Origin: CAZTZL01 sp964617625
GTDB lineage: Bacteria; Zhuqueibacterota; QNDG01; DSAB01
Reading direction: 5' to 3'
Assembly (NCBI GenBank): GCA_964617625.1
Contig: CAZTZL010000071.1
Span: 1-14,356, forward strand
DNA length: 14,356 bases
In this document: piece by piece, positions 1 to 7,574 of the stretch
Position numbering within the stretch: position 1 is the first letter of the stretch
Layout: every line of letters begins with the position of its first letter
Notes under the pieces: model-generated
Databases searched by the model: none
Seen by the model: only the letters and a program-made list of their open reading frames with translations
What the model was told of the DNA's origin: nothing
Program-made: the position numbers and the translations under genes

Positions 1-17
1 AAATCAAGAATTTTTAC

Positions 18-46
18 TTTCATTTTAATCAATGCTTTTCTATATT
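18..46 (+). promoter_or_regulatory. weak candidate promoter upstream of the CDF gene
   Basis: TATATT at 41-46 resembles a -10 box. A poor -35 match, TTTCAT at 18-23, lies 17 nt upstream. The stretch from 1 to 72 is AT-rich and shows no coding potential, so it probably holds the promoter of the first gene string. The sequence before the window is missing, so an upstream gene in the same operon cannot be excluded. Confidence 0.22.
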
Positions 47-58
47 TAACAGAGAAGT

Positions 59-64
59 AAGGAG
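59..64 (+). promoter_or_regulatory. ribosome binding site supporting a TTG start
   Basis: AAGGAG sits 8 nt before the TTG at 73. The next in-frame ATG, at 82, would be 17 nt away, which is too far. The site therefore favours TTG as the initiation codon of the CDF transporter. Confidence 0.6.
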
Positions 65-72
65 ACTGCGTT

Positions 73-1254
73 TTGGAGAAGATGGTCCGCTATTGGGTAA
101 AGAGATCGATTCCGCATTGGGAGGATGTTCATAATCAGGATGTCCGAAGCCAATACGGATATTTAGGCGGATGGCTGAGTATTGTGGTCAATGTTATCCT
201 TTTCGTGCTGAAGGGACTGTTCGGCATTCTGCTTGGATCGATTGCTTTGATAACGGACGGGATACATTCCCTATCGGATGTGGCCACTTCGGTAATTATT
301 GTGGCCTCTTTCAAATGGGCGCGTAAACCTTCCGACACGGTTCATCCTTTCGGCCACGGGCGAATGGAGGCCATTGCCACACTGGTGGTTGCCGTGCTTC
401 TGGTTGTTATCGGATTGGAATTTTTCAAAACTTCAATCGAAAGAATTATCCATCCCATTGGTTATCGTGTCAGCATCTGGATTACCGGATTTGTCATTTT
501 GACTATCCTGGTCAAGGAATGGCTGGCCCGTTTTACAAGCATTCTGGGCCGTATGATCGGATCATCCGCACTTAAAGCGGATTCGTGGCATCATCACACA
601 GATGCGCTTTCTTCGGTTCTTGTCCTTGCCGCATTTGCAGGGCAGTATTTTGGTCTATCCATCATGGACGGTATTGCGGGAATTTTAATATCAGGCTTCA
701 TCGTGTGGACCGGATGGGTCATCGCAAAGGACGGTGTGGATGATCTGCTCGGGAAACGGCCTTCCGCGGATCTTGTAGATAAGATCAAGAAAGCCGCAAG
801 GGAATGTCCCGAAGTTCTGGACATTCACGACCTGATCATTCATCAATACGGTCAACAGATGGTGCTCTCCTTTCATATTCAGATTTCAGAAACACTTTCT
901 CTCAAGGAGGCCCACCGGATTTCCGAGAAGGTTGAAAAAATTGTTTTGGACCGGTTCAGTGCGTACGCGACAATTCATCTTGATCCGGTCAATGTTGCGG
1001 ATCCCGGACTGAGAAAAATAGGGGAATATATTCAACATTTTCTTGATCGATGGAATTTTAAAGTGGAGTATCACGATCTTCGGGTTATTGAAGAAGATTC
1101 GATCCACACGCTTCTTTTTGACCTGGTTGTGGAACCCGCCACGAAAGACGGGGAAATCGATCGTTTAAAAGGGATTCTTGAAACATCCATCCGGGACGGC
1201 TTTCCTTCTTTTCAAAAAATTCAGATAAAAGTTGAACCCAAATATGCGCTTTGA
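73..1254 (+). CDS. cation diffusion facilitator (CDF) family transporter with extended C-terminal region
   Basis: Predicted inner-membrane antiporter that exports divalent metal ions (Zn, Fe, Mn, Co or Cd class) in exchange for protons. The 393-residue protein has a short soluble N-terminus and then hydrophobic segments from about 35 to 220. The transport-site signatures are visible: HSLSD (H65, D69) in the second membrane helix and HHHTD (H173 to D177) in the fifth. The family signature HPFGHGRME is at 91-99. Residues about 225-310 match the usual cytoplasmic dimerisation domain. Residues 311-393 form a further alpha/beta stretch, possibly a second copy of that fold, making the protein about 90 residues longer than simple FieF-type members. 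HxxxD in place of DxxxD at the first site suggests Zn-like selectivity, but this is an inference. Start TTG is chosen from AAGGAG at 59-64. The stop is 7 nt before porU. Confidence 0.9.
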   Translation: MEKMVRYWVKRSIPHWEDVHNQDVRSQYGYLGGWLSIVVNVILFVLKGLFGILLGSIALITDGIHSLSDVATSVIIVASFKWARKPSDTVHPFGHGRMEAIATLVVAVLLVVIGLEFFKTSIERIIHPIGYRVSIWITGFVILTILVKEWLARFTSILGRMIGSSALKADSWHHHTDALSSVLVLAAFAGQYFGLSIMDGIAGILISGFIVWTGWVIAKDGVDDLLGKRPSADLVDKIKKAARECPEVLDIHDLIIHQYGQQMVLSFHIQISETLSLKEAHRISEKVEKIVLDRFSAYATIHLDPVNVADPGLRKIGEYIQHFLDRWNFKVEYHDLRVIEEDSIHTLLFDLVVEPATKDGEIDRLKGILETSIRDGFPSFQKIQIKVEPKYAL

Positions 1255-1261
1255 GGTTTTT

Positions 1262-4200
1262 ATGAAATATCTGTACAAAATATCCGTTTTCATGATGATC
1301 CTGTTTTTTGGAGCGGGAACCGTTTTTTCAAATGCATCCGAACCGCAGGTGGAGGTTCTTTCTTCATCGGATAACGGGTGCACGATCGCTTTCATGCCCT
1401 CTCCGTTTCGGATAGATACGGTGGCCGTTGATGAAAATCTCTATCAGCGCCTGGATTTTGATCTGGCCGGATTTTCCGGTAAGCCGGGAGATCCCATGGT
1501 TCCGTGCCGTGTTCTCGTTGTGGGAGTGCCCCTTGAGGGAGATGTTTCTATAGCACTTTCCGATGTCGAATTCGAGGAGAAACATAATATCCGGCTTCTG
1601 CCCGTTCCTGAAACGAAAGAGGAGAAAGGTCTTCCTGTCGAGTTATACAGAGAAGGTGAAGGATACCGTATTTCGGAATTCATGCCGCAGGCCTTATATC
1701 ATATGGAGCCGCCGTCAATGTGGGGAAAACAGCGGATCGTCCGGATTTTTGTTTATCCAGTTCAATTTAATCCAAAAACAAACCGGGTGCGTCTCTATAC
1801 CAGAATGGTCATTGATGTGCGTTTCAGAGGGGGAGACCGAAAGAAGCAGATCTGGAATCGATCCCGAAACGAATCTCTGTACCAGAAAGCGTTGATCAAT
1901 TATTCTACGGCGAAAAAATGGCGGATCGAATCCAAACCAAAAGTCAGACGTCTTCAGAAGGTGACCCAGGTTGGAAAAAGATATAAAATCCCTGTCACAC
2001 AGGAGGGTATTTATAAAGTCACCGGAAGTTTTTTAAAGGGACAGGGGATTGATATTGGTTCAATCGATCCAAAAACGTTGAAAATTTATAATAATGGCGG
2101 ACGGCAGCTCCCGCGCAGTCTTTCACAATCCCGGCCGGACAGTCTCATCGAAAATCCGATTTTGCTTTCGGGGACGGAAGATGGACATTTCGATGAATCG
2201 GATTATTTTCTTTTTTACGGCAAGGGCGTGAATGACTGGGCTTTTGACCCGAATGAGGCAAGATTCAGCCATTACATGAATGTGTACACGACGGAGAACA
2301 TCTACTGGCTCGGTTTCAATGATCAGAAAGAAGGCCTCCGGATAACTGCGGCAAATACACTTTCCTCTCAGAATGCAGTGATGCAGGATCGTTTTTTGGA
2401 TCACCAGTTCTACGAAAAGGACATGTACATTCATCCGGGGACGAAGGGCGGTATTTTGTGGTACGGCCGGCTTTTTACGAATGAGATGTCCAGCGGGACC
2501 TATTCGTTTACGTTTCCGGACGCAATTTCAAGTGATACACTCAAACTGAGATTTCAGTTTCAGGCGGCAACGTACAACTCGCATTACTTTAGTGTTTCGA
2601 TCGACGGGCAGTCCGTCGGCCAGATTTCTTTTTCAAGGCCGAGCGGAGGAGAAAATACCGCTACACTGTCCGTTACAGGGATCAATATTTCCGGGACAAA
2701 AACATTGAGTCTGATCTATTCCGGAGCTGGAGAAGCGCCTCATGTTTATTTGGACTGGATTGAGGTCGAATACAAGCGTCAACTAAAGCCTTCAGCAGGA
2801 AAACTGCGGGTGTTTTCAACCCGGGCTGCAGGATTGTATGATTATCATCTTTCCGGATTCTCAGGGGAACCGGTCGTACTGGACGTCACTGACCCGGCCA
2901 AAATCAGAAGAATGCCGGTTCGTTCAATGACGGATGGATGGGCGTTTGTTGATTCTGTCCAGGCAAATAGTCCCAGGATTTATGCACTCGTACAGACTTC
3001 CGGGTATCTGTCTCCTCTCTCGGCAGAAGAAGATGTTGTCTCGGATCTTCGAAATCTGGGAAACGGTGCGGACCTGATCCTCATCACCCATCGTGATTTT
3101 TATGAATCGGCTGTTAAATACAAATCGTATCGTGAAAACACGGATTCTCTTTCTGTTTCGGTTGTGGATATTCAGGATGTTTTTGACGAATTCAGCTGGG
3201 GGCTCTACGATCCTGTTGCCATTCGTGATTTTGTGAAATATGCATACGAAAACTGGAACGTTTCACCGTCTTTCCTTCTTTTAATGGGGGACGGCGATTA
3301 CGATTACCGTAATCTTCTTTCGACGGGCGATGAGAACTGGGTTCCTCCGTTTGAATATGATGAAAGTACTTCGGAAAGCGGGACGCGGGCTTCGGATGAT
3401 TGGTATACCTATGTGTCAGGGAGTGATTATAATATGGATCTGGCAGTCGGACGGTTTCCTGTTCGTTCCAACACCGAATCGGAAATCGTGGTAGATAAAA
3501 TCATACAATATGAGAGCAATCCTGATTTTGGAGAATGGCGGAATACTGTAACCCTTGTCGGGGATGATGAAATCGGCGAGAATAAAAAAGAAGAGAGCCA
3601 TATTCATATTAACGCGCTTGAAGACATTGCCAGGAGATATCTTCCTTCCTTGTTTAATCTGAAAAAAGTCTATCTCACCGAATATCCATCGGTTCCGGTT
3701 GTCGACCGAAATTTGAAACCGCAGGCCCAGAAAGATCTGATCGAACAGTTCAATCGCGGCACACTTTTCATGGATTATATCGGGCACGGCAATGAAGAAC
3801 TGTGGGCGCATGAATGGGTGTTCAAGAGAGACCGGGATCTGCCCCTTCTGGAGAACGGGGAAAGACTGCCTCTGATCTATGCGGCGACGTGCGCCTTTGG
3901 CTGGTTTGATAACTATGAAGAACAGAGTTTTTCCGAAGAGCTTCTCTATGCGAACAACAAAGGGGCTGCTGCCGTGATTTCAGCGTCGAGGTTTAGCAGT
4001 GCAACGGAAAATGAATCCCTGAATAAACAATTCATTGGTTATTTGTTTAATGAATCGGGACCGGCACAAAGAATCGGCGAAGCGCTTCAACTTGCTAAAA
4101 TACAGAATAGTGCAAGAGAAAATAGAGAAATGTATCTTCTTTTCGGAGATCCGGCCATGCGGCTTGGTGTACCGAGATACGATGCGGTCATCACCGAAAT

Positions 4201-5209
4201 GGAGCCGGATTCAATCAAGGCGCTGAGTGTGTTGACAGTGAAGGGGCAAATCGAAAAAGAGGGCCAGGTATGGAATGATTTTGACGGCAAGATTGCGCTG
4301 AGAAGCTTTGACTCCAAGAGATCAGTTGTATATAAAACAGGATTGGGAAGAGAGATAGACTATCTGCTTCCCGGGAATTCGCTTTTCCGCGGAGAGGCGC
4401 AGGTTCAAAACGGAGAATTTCAGATTGCGTTCGTCGTTCCCAAAGATATTTCCTATGGGACACAGACCGGGCGTTTCAGTCTTTATTTCTGGAACGAACA
4501 GAGCGACGGATGCGGTGCCCGCGACAGCATCCATGTGGGTGGAAGTTCGGACATTGTCGATCAGGATGGCCCGGAGATTAAAATCGTATTTTCGGAGGAT
4601 GAGGATTTTGTGTCCGGAGGCATGGTCTATGAAGAGCCTGAGCTGATCGTATTGATCAAAGATGACAAAACGGGCATCAATATCACAGGAGATATCGGCC
4701 ACAAAATTATGCTGACACTTGATCAGCAGCAGGAGGAAGATATTACAGACTATTTTCAATACAGCGAAGGGAGTTATCTCGATGGGAAACTGCAATATCC
4801 ACTTGAAGGAATCTCCGAAGGAAAGCATGAACTTTTGATCAAGGCCTGGGACAATGCCAACAATTCTGCTTCTTCCACTGTCGTGTTCGATGTCGTTCCA
4901 TTCGAGGAACTCCGTATTGAAAATGTGCTCAACTATCCCAATCCTCTGTCGTCAACGACGCATTTCACATTCCAGTTGAACCATCAAGCCGATATAGAAA
5001 TAAAAATATATACCGTTTCCGGCAGGTTGATTCGAAAGATAGAAGCCTATGGCGAGCATGGATTTAATATGATTTACTGGGATGGAAGAGATGAAATGGG
5101 AGATGAACTGGCCAATGGGGTTTATCTTTACAAAGTTGCCGCGAAAGCAAATATCGACGGTGAAAATGTAAATCAATCAGTGATCGAACGTTTGATCATG
5201 ATGAGGTAG
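1262..5209 (+). CDS. porU: PorU-like type IX secretion sortase (peptidase family C25)
   Basis: Predicted secreted or outer-membrane cysteine peptidase. In the type IX secretion system, PorU removes the C-terminal sorting domain of exported cargo and attaches cargo to the cell surface. The chosen ATG at 1262 has GAGG 5 nt upstream and gives 1315 residues. It opens with a signal peptide (about residues 1-24: MKYLYKISVF, then a hydrophobic core). A TTG at 1232 would overlap the CDF gene and push the signal peptide inward. After a beta-rich N-terminal part comes the gingipain-like domain (about 600-965), with LLLMGDGDYDYRN, LAVGRFPVRS, catalytic His in YIGHGN (H842) and catalytic Cys in ATCAFGWFD (C877). 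An Ig-like stretch follows. From about 1220 to the end lies a FlgD-Ig/type IX sorting-like domain with NYPNP, YTVSGR, WDGRDEMG and ANGVYLYK. It lies between a metal transporter and an Fe-S scaffold; no other por genes are in the window. The sortase role is inferred from family and architecture. A secreted C25 protease is the alternative. Confidence 0.82.
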   Translation: MKYLYKISVFMMILFFGAGTVFSNASEPQVEVLSSSDNGCTIAFMPSPFRIDTVAVDENLYQRLDFDLAGFSGKPGDPMVPCRVLVVGVPLEGDVSIALSDVEFEEKHNIRLLPVPETKEEKGLPVELYREGEGYRISEFMPQALYHMEPPSMWGKQRIVRIFVYPVQFNPKTNRVRLYTRMVIDVRFRGGDRKKQIWNRSRNESLYQKALINYSTAKKWRIESKPKVRRLQKVTQVGKRYKIPVTQEGIYKVTGSFLKGQGIDIGSIDPKTLKIYNNGGRQLPRSLSQSRPDSLIENPILLSGTEDGHFDESDYFLFYGKGVNDWAFDPNEARFSHYMNVYTTENIYWLGFNDQKEGLRITAANTLSSQNAVMQDRFLDHQFYEKDMYIHPGTKGGILWYGRLFTNEMSSGTYSFTFPDAISSDTLKLRFQFQAATYNSHYFSVSIDGQSVGQISFSRPSGGENTATLSVTGINISGTKTLSLIYSGAGEAPHVYLDWIEVEYKRQLKPSAGKLRVFSTRAAGLYDYHLSGFSGEPVVLDVTDPAKIRRMPVRSMTDGWAFVDSVQANSPRIYALVQTSGYLSPLSAEEDVVSDLRNLGNGADLILITHRDFYESAVKYKSYRENTDSLSVSVVDIQDVFDEFSWGLYDPVAIRDFVKYAYENWNVSPSFLLLMGDGDYDYRNLLSTGDENWVPPFEYDESTSESGTRASDDWYTYVSGSDYNMDLAVGRFPVRSNTESEIVVDKIIQYESNPDFGEWRNTVTLVGDDEIGENKKEESHIHINALEDIARRYLPSLFNLKKVYLTEYPSVPVVDRNLKPQAQKDLIEQFNRGTLFMDYIGHGNEELWAHEWVFKRDRDLPLLENGERLPLIYAATCAFGWFDNYEEQSFSEELLYANNKGAAAVISASRFSSATENESLNKQFIGYLFNESGPAQRIGEALQLAKIQNSARENREMYLLFGDPAMRLGVPRYDAVITEMEPDSIKALSVLTVKGQIEKEGQVWNDFDGKIALRSFDSKRSVVYKTGLGREIDYLLPGNSLFRGEAQVQNGEFQIAFVVPKDISYGTQTGRFSLYFWNEQSDGCGARDSIHVGGSSDIVDQDGPEIKIVFSEDEDFVSGGMVYEEPELIVLIKDDKTGINITGDIGHKIMLTLDQQQEEDITDYFQYSEGSYLDGKLQYPLEGISEGKHELLIKAWDNANNSASSTVVFDVVPFEELRIENVLNYPNPLSSTTHFTFQLNHQADIEIKIYTVSGRLIRKIEAYGEHGFNMIYWDGRDEMGDELANGVYLYKVAAKANIDGENVNQSVIERLIMMR

Positions 5210-5215
5210 GCGGTT

Positions 5216-5569
5216 TTGTATTCTGATATTGTGCGGGATCATTTTGCCAATCCCCGAAATGTGGGTGTGCTTGAAAATCCGGATTGTACGGGGAATGCAA
5301 AGAACGAAGCGGACGGCGACCATGTCCAGCTTCATTTTCGATTGAACGATAAAACCATTGCCGATGTAAAAATGAAGGTAATGGGTTGTGTTGCCGCGAT
5401 TGCGGCCACGAGCCTGTTCACTGAATTGATTCACGGGAAAACGATCGACGAAGCAGGAGAGATCAATAAAGAAACACTTGTCGAACAGCTTGGCGGACTT
5501 CCTGAACAGAAAATCCGGTGTTCGCTGACTTGTCTTGAGGCATTTCGAAACGCTTTTTCAAGAGAATAA
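5216..5569 (+). CDS. IscU/NifU-like iron-sulfur cluster scaffold, variant lacking one ligand Cys
   Basis: This 117-residue protein spans the IscU/NifU N-terminal scaffold fold: YSDIVRDHFANPRNVG at the N-terminus, MGCVAAIAATS (C58) and KIRCSLTC (C102, C106). Family members assemble [2Fe-2S] or [4Fe-4S] clusters in the cytosol on three Cys, plus a conserved Asp, and hand them to apoproteins. Here the first ligand is changed. The usual CGD motif reads DGD, so position 33 is Asp, while the conserved Asp (D35) remains. The LPPVK chaperone motif of IscU reads LPEQK. Extra Cys at 24 and 106 might compensate. TTG at 5216 is chosen because MYSD matches the family's N-terminus; the only purine-rich site upstream is GAGGTAGG near 5203-5210. 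No cysteine desulfurase lies nearby. It starts 6 nt after the porU stop, probably in the same operon. Confidence 0.85.
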   Translation: MYSDIVRDHFANPRNVGVLENPDCTGNAKNEADGDHVQLHFRLNDKTIADVKMKVMGCVAAIAATSLFTELIHGKTIDEAGEINKETLVEQLGGLPEQKIRCSLTCLEAFRNAFSRE

Positions 5570-5593
5570 TTTTATCCGTTTAAGAGTACCCAT

Positions 5594-6220
5594 TTGGAGA
5601 ATGATGTTTATTACACATTGAAGGCTCCTGTCACAGGTGAAATCAAGGTGAAGGGATCCCGCTTTATCGGACATGCCGGTCCAGTACATGAACAGGAAGA
5701 GGCTGTTTCCTTTTTGAATCGACTGATCAAACAGTATCATGATGCGACCCACCACTGTTATGCATACCGCCTGGGGACAGGAAATGAATCCGTGTTTCGC
5801 ACCAGCGATGCGGGCGAACCGTCGGGAACGGCCGGCAAACCTATATTGAATGTGATGGATGGACGGTCTTTGAGCGATCTTGTTTGTGTGGTTGTCCGGT
5901 ATTTTGGCGGTGTTAAACTTGGAACAGGGGGACTTGCCCGGGCCTATGCCGAATGCGTGAATGTAACCCTGGATAAAGGCACTGTCGAAACCTGTTTTCG
6001 GACGGAAGTGTTTCGTTTTAAATTTGATTATGATTATACAGGCGCGGTCATGCGAATCGTTACCGGTTTCCGCGGACAGATTTTGGAATCTCAATACGGA
6101 TCACAAACCGAACTGACTGTGCAAATCCATAAATCCGAAGCATCGGATTTTCGAAAGCGCCTCTTGGATGAAACGAGCGGCGGGATCGAAATTTTCTGTG
6201 AGGAGGCGAGAAATCGGTAA
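5594..6220 (+). CDS. yigZ: YigZ/IMPACT (UPF0029) family protein
   Basis: A 208-residue protein with the two-part architecture of bacterial YigZ. The N-terminal IMPACT domain (about 15-125) carries KGSRFIGHAGPV, DATHHCYAY, SDAGEPSGTAGKPIL (71-85) and VVRYFGGVKLGTGGL (100-114). A C-terminal ferredoxin-like DUF1949-type domain spans about 137-203. The family is linked to translation or ribosome-associated functions through its eukaryotic relatives, which regulate Gcn2, but the bacterial role is not well defined. Length is normal for the family. TTG at 5594 is chosen: AAGAG at 5582-5586 lies 7 nt upstream, and no in-frame ATG precedes the conserved motifs. It follows the scaffold gene by 24 nt, and its 3' end overlaps the CNNM reading frame if that gene starts at its first ATG. 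Confidence 0.9.
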   Translation: MENDVYYTLKAPVTGEIKVKGSRFIGHAGPVHEQEEAVSFLNRLIKQYHDATHHCYAYRLGTGNESVFRTSDAGEPSGTAGKPILNVMDGRSLSDLVCVVVRYFGGVKLGTGGLARAYAECVNVTLDKGTVETCFRTEVFRFKFDYDYTGAVMRIVTGFRGQILESQYGSQTELTVQIHKSEASDFRKRLLDETSGGIEIFCEEARNR

Positions 6221-7433
6221 TCCTTTACTTTTTCTGATCGCTCTTGTCTTTTCTGCGTTCTTTTCGGGTGCCGAGACAGCCATGATTTCGGCCAGAAGAA
6301 TGAAATTGGAAGTCTGGCTGAGACGGAACAAACGTGGTGCAAAACAGGCTCACCGGTTTCTTCAACGCCCGGAACGGTTTTTAACCACGACTCTGGTCGG
6401 AACCAATATTGCCATCGTAACAGCTTCTTTCATCATGGCCATTTATCTGGAACCCTATTTCAACGGATTTGTCATTGCCGCCCTCAGTTCACTTTTTCTT
6501 CTTCTTTTCGGGGAAATATTACCCAAATCCGTAGCCCGTGAAAGAGCCACGGGTTTTACCGTTCTTGCCTCTCCGGTCCTCCGGATTTTTTACATTCTGT
6601 TTTTCCCTCTGATTTGGGGTGTTATCGGGATATCACATTTTTTATTAAGAAATTTGGGAGTGAAAGGAGAGAGCGTCAGGCGTTTTTTCACCCGAAAGGA
6701 TCTTGAGCTGCTCATCCGGGAGGGAGAAAAAGTTGAGATTATAAATCAAGAAGAACGCAGTCTGATTTCCCGCCTCATCCTGCGCGGCAATCAGAAAATC
6801 CAGGATATTATGATTCCCAGAACTGAAATTGTAACCGTAAAGAAAAACACTCCCATTCATAAAGCGGCAAAGCTGTTTGAGAAAACGGGTTACTCCCGTC
6901 TTCCGGTGATCGGGGAGAATATCGATGATATCCTGGGAATCGTGACTGTCAAGGACATTCTGCTGGAAAATCCAAAAACAGTCGGAGAGGTGATCAGGCA
7001 GCCGCTGTTCGTTCCTGAAATTTCCAGGATGGGAAGCCTTCTCAAAAAACTGAAGGAGGAACATGTGGGAATCGCCATCGCGGTGGACGAGTATGGGGGG
7101 ATCGCCGGATTGGTCTCCCTGGAAGATATTATTGAGGAATTTTTTGGTGATATCCATGATGAATACGACGAAGAGACGAGTCTTTACCGAAAGATCAGCT
7201 CGCATCAGATGGATGTCAGCGCAAAAATAAAGATTGAGGAAATCAATCAGCGGTTTAAAATTCATCTGCCTGAGGGGAATTATCAGACACTCAGCGGTTA
7301 TCTGTTGGAAGAGCTAGGACATATCCCGAGGCGTGGAGAACGGCTGGAAACAGATAACTGCATCTTTACTGTGCTTTCATCGACCAGGAAAAGAGTCAAC
7401 TGGGTAAGAATTGTGCGGAAAATGAAGCATTAA
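6168..7433 (+). CDS. CNNM/CorC-type (DUF21-CBS-CorC_HlyC) membrane protein
   Basis: Predicted integral membrane protein of the CNNM/HlyC-CorC class, implicated in Mg2+ (and Co2+) transport or its regulation. Older annotations call members hemolysins. With the ATG at 6168 it has 421 residues. The DUF21 membrane domain (about 18-180) carries FSAFFSGAETAMISA, TTLVGTN and FGEILPK. A CBS pair follows (about 205-330, with IMIPRTE, GYSRLPV, ILGIVTVKDIL, VGIAIAVDEYGG and GLVSLEDIIEEFFGDI), then a CorC_HlyC domain (about 346-421). The start is uncertain. ATG at 6168 adds a basic leader of about 17 residues and overlaps yigZ by 53 nt. GTG at 6198 is possible. AGGAGG at 6201-6206 would best serve position 6213, an AUC codon. 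Together with the CDF gene, two cation-transport-class membrane proteins bracket this gene string. Confidence 0.88.
   Translation: MKRAAGSKFSVRRREIGNPLLFLIALVFSAFFSGAETAMISARRMKLEVWLRRNKRGAKQAHRFLQRPERFLTTTLVGTNIAIVTASFIMAIYLEPYFNGFVIAALSSLFLLLFGEILPKSVARERATGFTVLASPVLRIFYILFFPLIWGVIGISHFLLRNLGVKGESVRRFFTRKDLELLIREGEKVEIINQEERSLISRLILRGNQKIQDIMIPRTEIVTVKKNTPIHKAAKLFEKTGYSRLPVIGENIDDILGIVTVKDILLENPKTVGEVIRQPLFVPEISRMGSLLKKLKEEHVGIAIAVDEYGGIAGLVSLEDIIEEFFGDIHDEYDEETSLYRKISSHQMDVSAKIKIEEINQRFKIHLPEGNYQTLSGYLLEELGHIPRRGERLETDNCIFTVLSSTRKRVNWVRIVRKMKH
6201..6206 (+). promoter_or_regulatory. strong Shine-Dalgarno-like AGGAGG inside the end of yigZ
   Basis: A perfect AGGAGG lies in the overlap of yigZ and the CNNM frame. 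Six nt later, in the CNNM frame, is AUC (6213), not a standard start; the nearest standard starts are upstream (GTG 6198, ATG 6168). In the yigZ frame the same bases encode Glu-Glu, so the match may be chance. Confidence 0.35.
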
Positions 7434-7440
7434 AAGAAAC

Positions 7441-7470
7441 TTGATTCGTATACGAATTCATTTTTATATT
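7441..7470 (+). promoter_or_regulatory. candidate promoter with a palindromic operator in its spacer
   Basis: TTGATT (7441-7446) and TATATT (7465-7470) are separated by 18 nt and resemble sigma70 boxes. Between and overlapping them, 7444-7457 is a perfect 14-bp palindrome, ATTCGTATACGAAT. A regulator bound there would block RNA polymerase. The gap downstream of the CNNM stop is the only space of this size before the DHH gene, so a new transcript starting here is plausible. Confidence 0.45.
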
Positions 7471-7482
7471 ATAACCCCATTT

Positions 7483-7525
7483 ACAGTTTGTTTGAAACAA
7501 ACGGATCGGATTCATCGCAAACTGT
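7483..7525 (+). promoter_or_regulatory. overlapping inverted repeats in the presumed leader of the DHH operon
   Basis: GTTTGTTTGAAACAAAC at 7486-7502 can form an 8-bp hairpin around a single central base. ACAGTTTG at 7483-7490 can instead pair with CAAACTGT at 7518-7525. The two pairings share 7486-7490, so they exclude each other. No run of T follows either, so neither is a standard terminator. A DNA-binding site or an RNA switch are both possible. Confidence 0.4.
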
Positions 7526-7574
7526 GTTCAATATAGACGATCTTGAATACAGTTCTGTTTTTTGACGGAAAAAT

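Noticed and set aside
4322..4828. 168-codon open frame on the - strand in porU
   Set aside because: Antisense to the continuous porU frame, with no family signal.
5558..6094. 178-codon open frame on the - strand across yigZ
   Set aside because: Antisense to conserved YigZ motifs; its composition looks like a codon shadow.
6645..7265. 206-codon open frame on the - strand inside the CNNM gene
   Set aside because: It lies wholly antisense to a gene with clear domain motifs and has no recognisable family features or ribosome site.
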